NCBI RefSeq assembly: GCF_009764685.1
Contig: NZ_VHLM01000072.1
Coordinates: 1-64,000, forward strand
Length of the DNA stretch: 64,000 bases
Reading direction: 5' to 3'
Source of the DNA: Flavobacterium sp. I-STPP5a
GTDB lineage: Bacteria > Bacteroidota > Bacteroidia > Flavobacteriales > Flavobacteriaceae
The translations under genes and the position numbers were made by a program. This document shows positions 36,660 to 44,819 of the stretch, piece by piece; position 1 is the first letter of the stretch, and each line of letters begins with the position of its first letter. A model generated the notes under the pieces. It was not told the origin of the DNA and made no database searches. It worked only from the letters and a program-made list of their open reading frames with translations.

Positions 36660-36731
36660 TATTTTAAATTTTAAGTAAAGTAAATATAGTCTTTTCCATT
36701 GGTATAGAATTAAATAACAATTTCGTCCTGA

Positions 36732-38117
36732 CTATTCAAGCTCTAATCGTTCCTGTTCTATTTTTTCTGCCAAACGTTTTTCAATAATGGGTGTAATCAA
36801 GGTTTTTCTTGGCTTGACTTTTACAAAAGGAAATAACTCTAAATCATGTTTCATTTTATCCTGTTTGTTAGGATGTTTGTTGGTGCCTAACAAAATTTCT
36901 TTTCCAGAATCAAATGATTCTTGTGCTGTATCTGCGCTTTCTTGAATTTTCCTTTTTATGGTTCCCTCGTTTAATTGTTTTAGGAAACCTCCATTTGCCT
37001 CAATGTCTTTAAACAAGGCTAATGCTTTTTCTGCAAGTTGCTGAGTTAGATTTTCAATATAATAACTACCATCGGCTGGGTTGTTTACTTTGTCAAAATA
37101 ACTTTCTTTTTTTAGAATTAATAACTGATTGCGAGCAATTCTATCTCCAAATTCATTATCCTTATGGTACAAGGCATCGTAAGGTAAATTAGCAATAGCA
37201 TCAGCACCACCAAGTATAGCACTCATACATTCGGTAGTGGTGCGCAACATATTTACGTTGTAATCGTATAAAGTTTTATTTCTTTTGGTAGGAAAAGCTA
37301 TAATGTTACATGGTAGTGTATGGTTATATTCTTTAGCAATTAAGTTAAATAGGACGCGCAGTGCACGTAATTTTGCAATTTCAAAGAAATAGTTAGTCCC
37401 AATGGCTATTTCAAAAACGATAGGTTTTGAAATTGATTCCACACGATTAAAATACTCATTTACATGTCCTAAACTATATGCAATTTGCTGCACAATTGTA
37501 GCGCCAGCATTTTGATATAATGCGCCGTTTACACTAATAAAGGAAACTGATTTTGTAGATGAGACAATGGTATTTAAACTATCAAAATTGTTCTTTTCAG
37601 GAGTTGTAAACCAATTTCCATCTTTGGCTAGTTGTCCTATTGGATCTATATTACAAAAAATAGTAACGTTACTTTTCTTAGCAAAATCCTCTATTTTTTT
37701 TACGAAATCGATTGAAAAAAAACCAAGGTTAAAATATACGGTAATCCCTTGAAGAGCTATTTTTTCAAGTAAAAAGGTGATGTCTACAGTTTCGTCTTCA
37801 ATAGTAAACCTCAAGCTATCAGCGCCTCTATTTAATGCGTCTTGAGCTCTTTCAATTGATTTTGACACATCAAAAACAAATATATTTTGACAAATTTTGA
37901 ACTCAGTAGCTTTTGTTCCAATGTTTAAAGCGGGACTAGTTTCGTCTTTATGGTAAAAAGGTTTTACCATGATATCCTCTGGGGAGTTCCAAACTAAGGT
38001 TTCGTTATAATCCGCTCCTTTGAGTTCGTACTGGATTTTTTGTTTCCATTGTTTGGATGAAATAGGATCAAAATCTTCAAAAAGGTTTGTATTCATCTTT
38101 TTTATATTTTTCATCAT
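36732..38117 (-). CDS. mutB: Methylmalonyl-CoA mutase, small subunit
   Basis: A 461-residue subunit related to the N-terminal TIM-barrel of the mutase but without the B12-binding domain. It ends near residue 460 where the DxHxxG motif would follow in the large subunit. The FFEIAKLRALRVLFN segment is shared with the family. The small subunit is non-catalytic and stabilises the heterodimer. A shorter start at 38096 (MNTNLFEDFDP) is also possible. It is the second-last core gene of the cluster udk, divIC-like, mutB, antitoxin, toxin, mutA. Confidence 0.92.
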   Translation of the reverse strand: MMKNIKKMNTNLFEDFDPISSKQWKQKIQYELKGADYNETLVWNSPEDIMVKPFYHKDETSPALNIGTKATEFKICQNIFVFDVSKSIERAQDALNRGADSLRFTIEDETVDITFLLEKIALQGITVYFNLGFFSIDFVKKIEDFAKKSNVTIFCNIDPIGQLAKDGNWFTTPEKNNFDSLNTIVSSTKSVSFISVNGALYQNAGATIVQQIAYSLGHVNEYFNRVESISKPIVFEIAIGTNYFFEIAKLRALRVLFNLIAKEYNHTLPCNIIAFPTKRNKTLYDYNVNMLRTTTECMSAILGGADAIANLPYDALYHKDNEFGDRIARNQLLILKKESYFDKVNNPADGSYYIENLTQQLAEKALALFKDIEANGGFLKQLNEGTIKRKIQESADTAQESFDSGKEILLGTNKHPNKQDKMKHDLELFPFVKVKPRKTLITPIIEKRLAEKIEQERLELE

Positions 38118-38213
38118 CTTTATCCCTAAAAAAAGGATACAGATTTATGTTGTTTTATTTGGCTGTTAACATATTTAGAAATCTTGATGCGCTGCGGAAT
38201 TAGAAATAAAATT

Positions 38214-38534
38214 TTACTTTTTCAAAGTATCGCTCTCAAATTCTATGATGTAAATATCCTCATTGTTTTTTTTCATGTAATATTTTTCGCGAGCGTATTT
38301 TTCTATTTGTTCGGAATTTTTTAATTGCTTGATGTGTTCTTTGTCTTTCTTAATTTCCTCTTTATAATACCTAGCATTTTCTTCTAGATCTTGTATTTGC
38401 TCATCTAAAATCCGATGATTAAAATAAGAGTAATTGTCCAAAAAAATCATCCAGACACAAAAAGACAATAAAACCCAGACGTATTTATTACTCAAAAACG
38501 TAAGCCAAGGTTTGTTTGTAAATTTGTTTTTCAT
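38214..38534 (-). CDS. FtsB/DivIC septum-formation initiator-like protein
   Basis: A 106-residue bitopic protein with one transmembrane helix (WVLLSFCVWMIFLDN) followed by a long coiled coil (about 43-85) with the DivIC/FtsB pattern YKEEIKKDKEHIKQLKNSEQ. The YAREKYYMKKNNEDIYI ending is typical. It is expected at the divisome. Linkage to udk and the mutase genes is common in flavobacteria. Confidence 0.88.
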   Translation of the reverse strand: MKNKFTNKPWLTFLSNKYVWVLLSFCVWMIFLDNYSYFNHRILDEQIQDLEENARYYKEEIKKDKEHIKQLKNSEQIEKYAREKYYMKKNNEDIYIIEFESDTLKK

Positions 38535-38590
38535 GATCTATTCAATACGATTAGGTATACGGTTTTTATATTTTATAAAGATACGTCAAT

Positions 38591-39199
38591 TTATGAAATC
38601 CTTTGATTTATTACTGCTCTAACCACATCAATAGCAACGGTGTTATACTTGTCATTAGGAATAATGATGTCAGCAAAAGCTTTTGTAGGTTCTATGAATT
38701 GCTCGTGCATTGGTTTTAATGTGTTTTGATATCGGTTGATAACCTCGTTCATGTCTCGACCTCGTTCAGCAATATCACGTTTCATTCTTCTAATTAAGCG
38801 TTCGTCAGAGTCTGCATGAACGTATATTTTAACATCAAATAATTCTCTTAACTCAGGGTTAGCTAGGATAAGGATTCCTTCAACAATCATTACTTTTCTA
38901 GGATGTGTAAAAACAGTGTCGTCTGTTCTATTATGAGTTACAAAAGAATACACTGGTTGGTGAATATTACTCCCAGCTTTTAATTCTTTTAAATGGGACA
39001 CTAATAAAGGAAAATCAATGGCTCTAGGATGGTCAAAGTTGATTAAGGCTCTTTCATCAAATGAGAGTCCGTGATTCTCTTTATAGTAAGAATCTTGAGA
39101 GATAATACCTACCTCAGTTTGTGGTAACTCATTCATAATTTGATGTACAACAGTTGTTTTACCGCTACCTGTTCCTCCTGCAATTCCTATAATTAGCAT
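38591..39199 (-). CDS. udk: Uridine kinase
   Basis: A 202-residue pyrimidine salvage kinase that phosphorylates uridine and cytidine to UMP and CMP. P-loop GGTGSGKTT at 8-16, the DSYYKENHG substrate motif near 37 and the RDIAERGRDMNEVINRY lid segment all fit the family, as does the length. It is the first gene of the cluster that continues into the mutase genes. Confidence 0.96.
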   Translation of the reverse strand: MLIIGIAGGTGSGKTTVVHQIMNELPQTEVGIISQDSYYKENHGLSFDERALINFDHPRAIDFPLLVSHLKELKAGSNIHQPVYSFVTHNRTDDTVFTHPRKVMIVEGILILANPELRELFDVKIYVHADSDERLIRRMKRDIAERGRDMNEVINRYQNTLKPMHEQFIEPTKAFADIIIPNDKYNTVAIDVVRAVINQRIS

Positions 39200-39226
39200 A
39201 TGTGTATTATTATGTTTTTATTTTGG

Positions 39227-39234
39227 CAAAAATA
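39227..39234 (-). promoter_or_regulatory. -7 box upstream of udk
   Basis: The minus strand reads TATTTTTG, an exact TAnnTTTG match about 28 nt before the udk ATG. Confidence 0.4.
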
Positions 39235-39351
39235 GGAATTTTAATGGGGTAGTTTTCCATTTTTCGAATAAAAATTAGTTCAACAGGGTGCTTTTTTTCT
39301 CCTTTATGCAATCAGATTTAGTATCTTTAATTTTTAAATTCAGTACCCATC

Positions 39352-39933
39352 GTGTATACACAAATTAACTCTAATATAACCCGTTATGTTTCTTTTAGTT
39401 CAAGTGAGTTAGCGCTTTTTAATTCACTTTTGACGCACAAAGAAGTACCAAAAAAAACCATGTTGTTGCAGGAAGGGGAGATCTGTAATTTTGAAATTTT
39501 TGTGATCAAAGGCTGTGTTCGAAAGTATTATATTGATGCCAATGGATTTGAAGTCATTTTACAATTTGCCATAGAAAATGCTTGGGTAAGTGATAGTTCA
39601 TTTAGTATTTATGAAAGCAATCCCAGTCGGGTTTTTATAGAAACTCTTGAGGATTGTGAGTTTTTTGTTTTTAGTCCAGAAACTAAAGAGGAATTATTTC
39701 TCAAAGCGCCACGGTTTGAACGTGCTTTTAGGATTTTAATGCAACGAAGTTTGGCCGTAACTCAAGAACGTTTGTTTCAAACTATTGCAAAAACAGCCAC
39801 CGAGAAGTACCAAGAATTCACAGCGCAATATCCCACACTTTCGCAGCGTGTGGCACAACATTATATTGCTTCTTATTTGGGTATTTCGGCTGAGTTCTTA
39901 AGTAAAATAAGAACAAAAATAGCTAAGAAATAA
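39352..39933 (+). CDS. Crp/Fnr-family transcriptional regulator
   Basis: A 193-residue regulator with a GTG start. The cyclic-nucleotide-binding-like jelly roll at about 20-130 has the EGEICNFEIFVIKGCVRKYY segment. The C-terminal ~50 residues (about 140-193) contain a helix-turn-helix ending LGISAEFLSKIRTKIAKK. The domain is shorter than in E. coli CRP. There are no Fe-S cysteines like those of FNR. The pirin gene follows on the same strand, suggesting that the regulator may control it, which is an inference from position only. Confidence 0.88.
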   Translation: MYTQINSNITRYVSFSSSELALFNSLLTHKEVPKKTMLLQEGEICNFEIFVIKGCVRKYYIDANGFEVILQFAIENAWVSDSSFSIYESNPSRVFIETLEDCEFFVFSPETKEELFLKAPRFERAFRILMQRSLAVTQERLFQTIAKTATEKYQEFTAQYPTLSQRVAQHYIASYLGISAEFLSKIRTKIAKK

Positions 39934-40020
39934 TGTAGAAAATTGTTTTTCTTGTCCTAGTTCAATGTCCTAGTTTCTTTTTTGTTGCAATTTTGTACTC
40001 TAATATTAAAACACGAAATC

Positions 40021-40773
40021 ATGGAAAATACAACGATATCTCAAGAAAATGCTTTAACTCATTATGAACTACACAAAGCGAACACTCGTGGGCATGCTAA
40101 TCATGGCTGGTTAGAGTCCTATCACACTTTTAGTTTTGCAAATTACCACAACAAAGACCGAATGAATTTTGGAGTTTTACGTGTATTAAATGATGATAGA
40201 GTGAATCAAGGTATGGGTTTTGGGAAACATCCACATGATAACATGGAAATAATATCCATTCCATTAGAAGGAGATCTTGAACATCAAGACAGCATGGGAA
40301 ATACAACAGTGATCAAAGAAGGAGATATTCAAGTGATGAGCGCTGGTACCGGAATTTTTCATAGCGAATACAATAAAAATCAAGACCAATTGGTTAAGTT
40401 TTTGCAAATTTGGATTTATCCAAATAAAAAAAATGTAACTCCACGTTACGACCAAATCACACTTGATTTAAAAGACCGTCATAATAAATTGCAACAAATT
40501 TTATCCCCTAATCCAGAGGATGAGGGTGTATGGATTCATCAAGACGCCTGGTTTCATATTGGCAAGTTTGATAACATGCATTCAGTTAATTACCAATTGA
40601 AGAAATCTGGAAATGGCGTTTATGCTTTTATTTTGAAAGGTGATTTTACAATAGGGGGTATTTCTTTAAATGAACGTGATGGTTTAGGGATTTGGGATAC
40701 GAATACCTTTGATATTGTTGCAAATAGTGAAGAAGCTCAAATTTTATTGATGGAAGTTCCTATGCAATTGTAA
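40021..40773 (+). CDS. Pirin-family cupin protein
   Basis: A 250-residue bicupin. The first cupin holds the pirin metal motif GFGKHPHDNMEIISIPLEG with conserved histidines and the LEHQDSMGN segment. The second cupin is degenerate. I chose the ATG at 40021 (MENTTISQEN). The frame is open to 39982, but that start lies in a T-rich leader. Bacterial pirins are often quercetin-2,3-dioxygenase-like. The function here is unknown. Confidence 0.9.
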   Translation: MENTTISQENALTHYELHKANTRGHANHGWLESYHTFSFANYHNKDRMNFGVLRVLNDDRVNQGMGFGKHPHDNMEIISIPLEGDLEHQDSMGNTTVIKEGDIQVMSAGTGIFHSEYNKNQDQLVKFLQIWIYPNKKNVTPRYDQITLDLKDRHNKLQQILSPNPEDEGVWIHQDAWFHIGKFDNMHSVNYQLKKSGNGVYAFILKGDFTIGGISLNERDGLGIWDTNTFDIVANSEEAQILLMEVPMQL

Positions 40774-40870
40774 TACAAGTAATTTAGAATTTTGTATTTT
40801 ATAGAGTTCGTTTTTTCTAAATGATTTGTAGGAGTAATAAATTTAATGGTTAATAAACATTTTTTTTTGT

Positions 40871-41182
40871 ATGAGCATTTCACCCCAAATAAACATTTTA
40901 TATGTAGGCTTACATAAAGAAATAACTGCAACTGTAGTACGATTGCTTAATGCAAATGAAAACTGGAACGGAATAGGAGTGTGCGATGTACATCAAGCAA
41001 GGCAGTCTTTTGCCAAAATTCCGTTTTCACTAGTGTTATTGGGATCTGGTTTAGATGAGAAATGTGAAACCGAATTGTGTTCTTTTTTTAGAAAAGAAAA
41101 TTCAAATATAAAAATAGTACAACATTACGGCGGAGGAAGTGGCTTGCTCAAAAGCGAAATCCTATTAGCCTTGGAAATTTAA
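40871..41182 (+). CDS. Small receiver-like protein
   Basis: A 103-residue protein whose fold pattern resembles a response-regulator receiver: INILYVGLHKEITATVVRLL, then a central FSLVLLGSGLDE where the phospho-acceptor Asp would fall, and a final IKIVQHYGG beta-strand. The acidic pocket and the usual conserved Lys are not evident, so it may be a degenerate receiver or unrelated. A terminator follows. It is next to the pirin gene on the same strand. Confidence 0.5.
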   Translation: MSISPQINILYVGLHKEITATVVRLLNANENWNGIGVCDVHQARQSFAKIPFSLVLLGSGLDEKCETELCSFFRKENSNIKIVQHYGGGSGLLKSEILLALEI

Positions 41183-41187
41183 AAAAG

Positions 41188-41230
41188 TAAAAGAGGATAG
41201 TAAAACAACCGTTGAACTATCCTCTTTTTA
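41188..41230. terminator. Bidirectional terminator between 40871 gene and SDR
   Basis: AAAAGAGGATAGT pairs with ACTATCCTCTTTT around a 14 nt loop, with A and T tracts on the two sides. Confidence 0.8.
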
Positions 41231-41249
41231 TATCTAAAAAAACGTGTGA

Positions 41250-42131
41250 TTATTTATTTTTCTTAGCTTTAATCATCATTTCTAGTTGATCCCAAAGTTC
41301 CTCTGGAATAGCCTCTAGTAAATTAAATTGTCCAGCACCTTTAAGCCATTCGCCACCATCAATAGTAATAACATCTCCGTTGATGTAAGCTGAAAAGTCA
41401 GATACTAAATAAGCTGCAAGGTTAGCTAATTCTTGGTGATCACCCACACGTTTTAAAGGCACTTTTTTAGCCATATCAAATTTTTCGGCTAAGTCTCCAG
41501 GAAGTAATCTATCCCAAGCTCCTTTTGTAGGGAACGGTCCTGGCGCAATTGCATTAGTACGAATACCATATTTAGCCCACTCTACAGCTAAACTTCTTGT
41601 CATGGCTAACACTCCCGCTTTTGCAGTTGCACTTGGCACTACATAAGCTGATCCTGTCCAAGCATAAGTGGTTACAATATTTAAAACAGTTGATGAGGCT
41701 TGTTTGGTATCTATCCAATGTTTTCCAAAAGCCAACGTACAGTTTTTAGTTCCTTTAAGTACAATATCAATAACAGTATCAAATGCATTTGACGAAAGTC
41801 GCTCAGTAGGTGAAATGAAATTTCCAGCAGCATTGTTAAGCAATACATCTACTTTCCCAAAGGTTTTTAAAACTTCTTGAAGCATATTTTCTACTTCTTC
41901 ATAATGACGTACATCACATTGAATAGGCAAACAAGTTCCACCTGTTTCCTGCTCTAACTCAGCAGCTGTATTTTTTAACTTTTCAATATCTCTTGAAGAA
42001 ATAGCAACTTTTGCTCCTAATTCTAAGAAATATTTGGTCATTGCTTTACCTAGTCCGCTGCCACCACCTGTTACAACAATTACTTTTCCTTGTAGCGCAT
42101 CGTCGCGTAACATTTTATCTGTATAACTCAT
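41250..42131 (-). CDS. SDR oxidoreductase, 2,4-dienoyl-CoA reductase-like
   Basis: A 293-residue short-chain dehydrogenase. Cofactor motif TGGGSGLGKA lies near 20-29. The usual YxxxK is replaced by VVPSATAKAGV with the lysine retained, followed by GPFPTKGAWDRL. This is the pattern of mitochondrial 2,4-dienoyl-CoA reductase rather than a broken enzyme. It would help degrade unsaturated fatty acids by reducing trans-2,trans/cis-4-dienoyl-CoA. This assignment rests on those motifs, and a trans-2-enoyl-CoA reductase is the main alternative. It is encoded alone on the minus strand. Confidence 0.82.
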   Translation of the reverse strand: MSYTDKMLRDDALQGKVIVVTGGGSGLGKAMTKYFLELGAKVAISSRDIEKLKNTAAELEQETGGTCLPIQCDVRHYEEVENMLQEVLKTFGKVDVLLNNAAGNFISPTERLSSNAFDTVIDIVLKGTKNCTLAFGKHWIDTKQASSTVLNIVTTYAWTGSAYVVPSATAKAGVLAMTRSLAVEWAKYGIRTNAIAPGPFPTKGAWDRLLPGDLAEKFDMAKKVPLKRVGDHQELANLAAYLVSDFSAYINGDVITIDGGEWLKGAGQFNLLEAIPEELWDQLEMMIKAKKNK

Positions 42132-42209
42132 ATCTTGATATTTTTTAATGTAAATATAATAAAATAAAAATAGTATGCATGCATAATAAAAAGAAAAACT
42201 CAGAAATAG

Positions 42210-43337
42210 TTAAACTTTACACAATCGTAAAGCAGCCTCTTTAAGTGTATTGTTGTCCTTGGCAAAACAAAAACGAATGAGTTTTAAATCTCTACCATCA
42301 GCATAAAAGGTCGAAATAGGGATTGCAGCAACACCATGTTCAAGGATCAATCGTTTGCAAAAATCAACATCATTTTCCTGAGATATCTTGGCATAAGAAG
42401 CTACCTGAAAGTATGTTCCTTCACAGGACAGCAGGTCAAATCTACTAGAAATAAGCAGTTCTTTAAAATAATCACGCTTTGCTTGGTATTGTTTTTTAAT
42501 TTCTGAAAGATCTACAATATCAATGTATTCGCTAATGGCCACTTGGCTTATGCTATTCACACTAAAAACAAGGAACTGATGTACTTTTTTAATTTCATTC
42601 ATCAATGTTTCGGGAGCCACAACATATCCTATTTTCCAGCCTGTGATGTGAAAGGATTTACCAAAAGAGGAAATCATGACACAGCGATTCCGAATTTTTT
42701 TTCTAGTGTGCGCTGATATATGTTTGTCTTCAAATGTGATGTATTCATACACTTCATCTGAAAGTAATATGATGTTAGGATGTTTTTCCAAAATAGCTTC
42801 AAGACATTCAATGTCCTCATTACTCAATATTTTTCCGGTAGGATTGTGCGGATTTGTAATAATTATCATTCTGGTTTTTGGGGTACAAGCACTCGCAATT
42901 CGCTCCCAGTATGGGGAATAATCATCATGAAGCGGAATCCTAACAGGTGTAGCTTGACTTAGTAACACCGGAGCCTCATAACAATCATAACTGGGATCTA
43001 GAATAATCACTTCGTCACCACTATTCACCAGAGCCATTATAGTAGTAAAAATCCCTTGAGTAGCGCCCGCTGTCACTAGAATTTCAGTTTCGGGATTCAA
43101 AATTCTGTCGTAAGAACGCTCTACCAACTTAGAAATTTGATGCAGTAACGGAGGATATCCCGCCATGGGTGTATATTGGTGCACATTTTCTTGGGACAAG
43201 CGCGCCATAATAGCAGTCAACTTTTCATCAACAGGAAAGTTAGGAAAACCTTGCGAAAGATTGATGGCTCCGTGTTCTGACGCCATTTTAGACATTATCG
43301 AAAAAATACTCGTTTTTACATCCGGAAGTTTACTCAT
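42210..43337 (-). CDS. PLP-dependent aminotransferase (methionine aminotransferase-like)
   Basis: A 375-residue fold-type I aminotransferase. Start INLSQGFPNFPVDEKLTAIM and the YTPMAGYPPL segment near 60 match the YbdL/kynurenine aminotransferase group. NPHNPTGKIL near 160 and the PLP lysine in SSFGKSFHITGWKIGY near 230 are intact. It probably transaminates methionine or aromatic 2-oxo acids. The precise donor is not settled by sequence. Confidence 0.88.
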   Translation of the reverse strand: MSKLPDVKTSIFSIMSKMASEHGAINLSQGFPNFPVDEKLTAIMARLSQENVHQYTPMAGYPPLLHQISKLVERSYDRILNPETEILVTAGATQGIFTTIMALVNSGDEVIILDPSYDCYEAPVLLSQATPVRIPLHDDYSPYWERIASACTPKTRMIIITNPHNPTGKILSNEDIECLEAILEKHPNIILLSDEVYEYITFEDKHISAHTRKKIRNRCVMISSFGKSFHITGWKIGYVVAPETLMNEIKKVHQFLVFSVNSISQVAISEYIDIVDLSEIKKQYQAKRDYFKELLISSRFDLLSCEGTYFQVASYAKISQENDVDFCKRLILEHGVAAIPISTFYADGRDLKLIRFCFAKDNNTLKEAALRLCKV

Positions 43338-43442
43338 GAAATAGTCAATTAAAACACGTTAAAAATAGGGATTTAATACATACCATGAAGTGCTTTCAAT
43401 CAAAAAAGGGATTACTATATTATACAGAGTTATTTTCCTTTG

Positions 43443-43557
43443 GGCGTGACCCTACAAAAAAAGGGGCTTTATCACTGTAACAGTGACAAAGCCCCTTTTT
43501 TTGTAGCGTCAGGCTATACGCAGTACTTCGGTACTTGCTGCTATCCCTCACGCAACC
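43443..43557. repeat. GCGTGAGGG...GACGC repeat with GGGGC hairpin, copy A
   Basis: Terminal GGGCGTGACCC (43443) and CCTCACGCAACCC (to 43557) are inverted. Inside, a strong hairpin AAAAAAAGGGGCTTT with AAAGCCCCTTTTTTT lies at about 43456-43503, followed by GTAGCGTCAGGCTATACGCAGTA and CTGCTATCCCTCACGC. The same parts recur in opposite orientation at 50708. It lies between two minus-strand genes and also looks like a terminator. Confidence 0.8.
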
Positions 43558-43561
43558 CAAC

Positions 43562-44284
43562 TTACATTTTATGAATAATAAAAATAGTAGGTCTTTTATG
43601 TAAATCAACAGTTTCTTTTTTCCAAGCTGCTATTTTTTTGGTTTTAATATATTCAGTAGGCAACGTGATATCGGTTGCTATACACAAGTGTGTCTCTGGA
43701 TGCAATATCTGAATTAAATCTTCCAGTAACTTATTATTTCTATAAGGAGTTTCAATAAAAATCTGAGACTGATTTTTTTCAAATGAGATTCTCTCTAAGG
43801 TTTTTAAACTGGATTTTTTTTCATCTTTCTCTATGGGTAAATAACCATGAAAAGTAAAACTTTGTCCATTCATCCCAGATGCCATCATTGCCAATAATAT
43901 TGAGGATGGTCCTACTAATGGAACTACTTGAATGCCTTTTTCATGTGCTAGTTTTACAATTACGGCACCAGGATCTGCCACACCAGGACAGCCGGCTTCG
44001 CTCATAAGTCCCATGTTATGGCCTTCAAGCAAAGGTTTTATAAACTCAAGATGCTCTTTAGTTTCGGTATGTTTGTTTAAAACATAAAGGGTAAGATCAG
44101 CTTGTTTTTTTTCTGGACATACTAATTTGATTGATTTTCTTGCCGTTTTGTCATTTTCAACAATATAATGGTCTAGTAGTTCTATGCTTCTTTTTATAGT
44201 TTGCGGAAAAACATCCATAGGATCACATTCTCCCATTGTTGTAGGGATTAAATAAAGTTTGCCTAGAGAAGTTTTACTGTTCAT
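43562..44284 (-). CDS. RsmI-like tetrapyrrole-methylase-family SAM methyltransferase
   Basis: A 240-residue protein of the tetrapyrrole methylase (TP_methylase) superfamily. LYLIPTTMGE near residue 11, MSEAGCPGVADPGAVIVKLA near 94-113 and VPLVGPSSILLAMMASGMNG near 120 match RsmI-type 16S rRNA 2'-O-methyltransferases. It lacks the exact RsmI N-terminal GTLYVV/ATPIGN motif, so the substrate is not certain. It follows the phosphatase gene by 60 bp and probably belongs to the dnaA transcript. Confidence 0.82.
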   Translation of the reverse strand: MNSKTSLGKLYLIPTTMGECDPMDVFPQTIKRSIELLDHYIVENDKTARKSIKLVCPEKKQADLTLYVLNKHTETKEHLEFIKPLLEGHNMGLMSEAGCPGVADPGAVIVKLAHEKGIQVVPLVGPSSILLAMMASGMNGQSFTFHGYLPIEKDEKKSSLKTLERISFEKNQSQIFIETPYRNNKLLEDLIQILHPETHLCIATDITLPTEYIKTKKIAAWKKETVDLHKRPTIFIIHKM

Positions 44285-44344
44285 ATACTGTAATTTTAAG
44301 TCTTGAATGATTACTTTTTAGAAAACTAAATAGCATCAATATAA

Positions 44345-44812
44345 TTAGGAGTGTTTTTGATTAAGTTTGGTTGCAATGATGTCGCAAACTTCATCTAGCA
44401 TGTTAAAAACCATTTCAAAACCATTGGCTAAGCCATAGTAGGGATCAGGAACATCTACATTTTCATTTGGAAATAGTTCATTCAAAATCAGTTTTACCTT
44501 TTTTTGATGTTCAGTAGTTGAGGCAAGCTGCACTACATCGTCATAATTTGAACTGTCCATCACATAGATGTAGTCGTAGGTTTCAAAGTCTTTTTTATTG
44601 AAATGTTTACCTCTTTGATCTGCAATAGAAATGTTGTTTTTTTTTGCAACGGCTACAGAACGTTCATCAGGAGATTTACCCACGTGCCAAGAACCGGTAC
44701 CAGCTGAGTCTACAATAAATTTTTCAGGATCAAGTTTAGAGGCTAATATTCCCTCAGCCAATGGTGACCGACAGATATTACCCAAACAAACCATGAGAAT
44801 TTTAGTAGGCAT
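44345..44812 (-). CDS. Low-molecular-weight protein tyrosine phosphatase
   Basis: A 155-residue phosphatase. P-loop C9-x5-R15 (VCLGNICRS) near the N-terminus and the general acid D123 in VPDPYYG are both intact. YIYVMDSSNYDDV near 82-92 also fits the family. It probably acts on phosphotyrosine or arginine. Only 7 bp separate it from dnaA on the same strand, so it is likely co-transcribed with the replication initiator. Confidence 0.93.
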   Translation of the reverse strand: MPTKILMVCLGNICRSPLAEGILASKLDPEKFIVDSAGTGSWHVGKSPDERSVAVAKKNNISIADQRGKHFNKKDFETYDYIYVMDSSNYDDVVQLASTTEHQKKVKLILNELFPNENVDVPDPYYGLANGFEMVFNMLDEVCDIIATKLNQKHS

Positions 44813-44819
44813 GAACTAT

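Noticed and set aside
41250..42131. SDR with a missing catalytic tyrosine as a dead enzyme
   Set aside because: VVPSATAK with a preserved lysine is the normal arrangement in 2,4-dienoyl-CoA reductases, which do not use the YxxxK pattern.
43420..43608. 62-residue minus-strand frame over the GGGGC repeat
   Set aside because: It spans the repeat element and overlaps the end of the methyltransferase gene. Its sequence is set by the repeat, not by a protein family.
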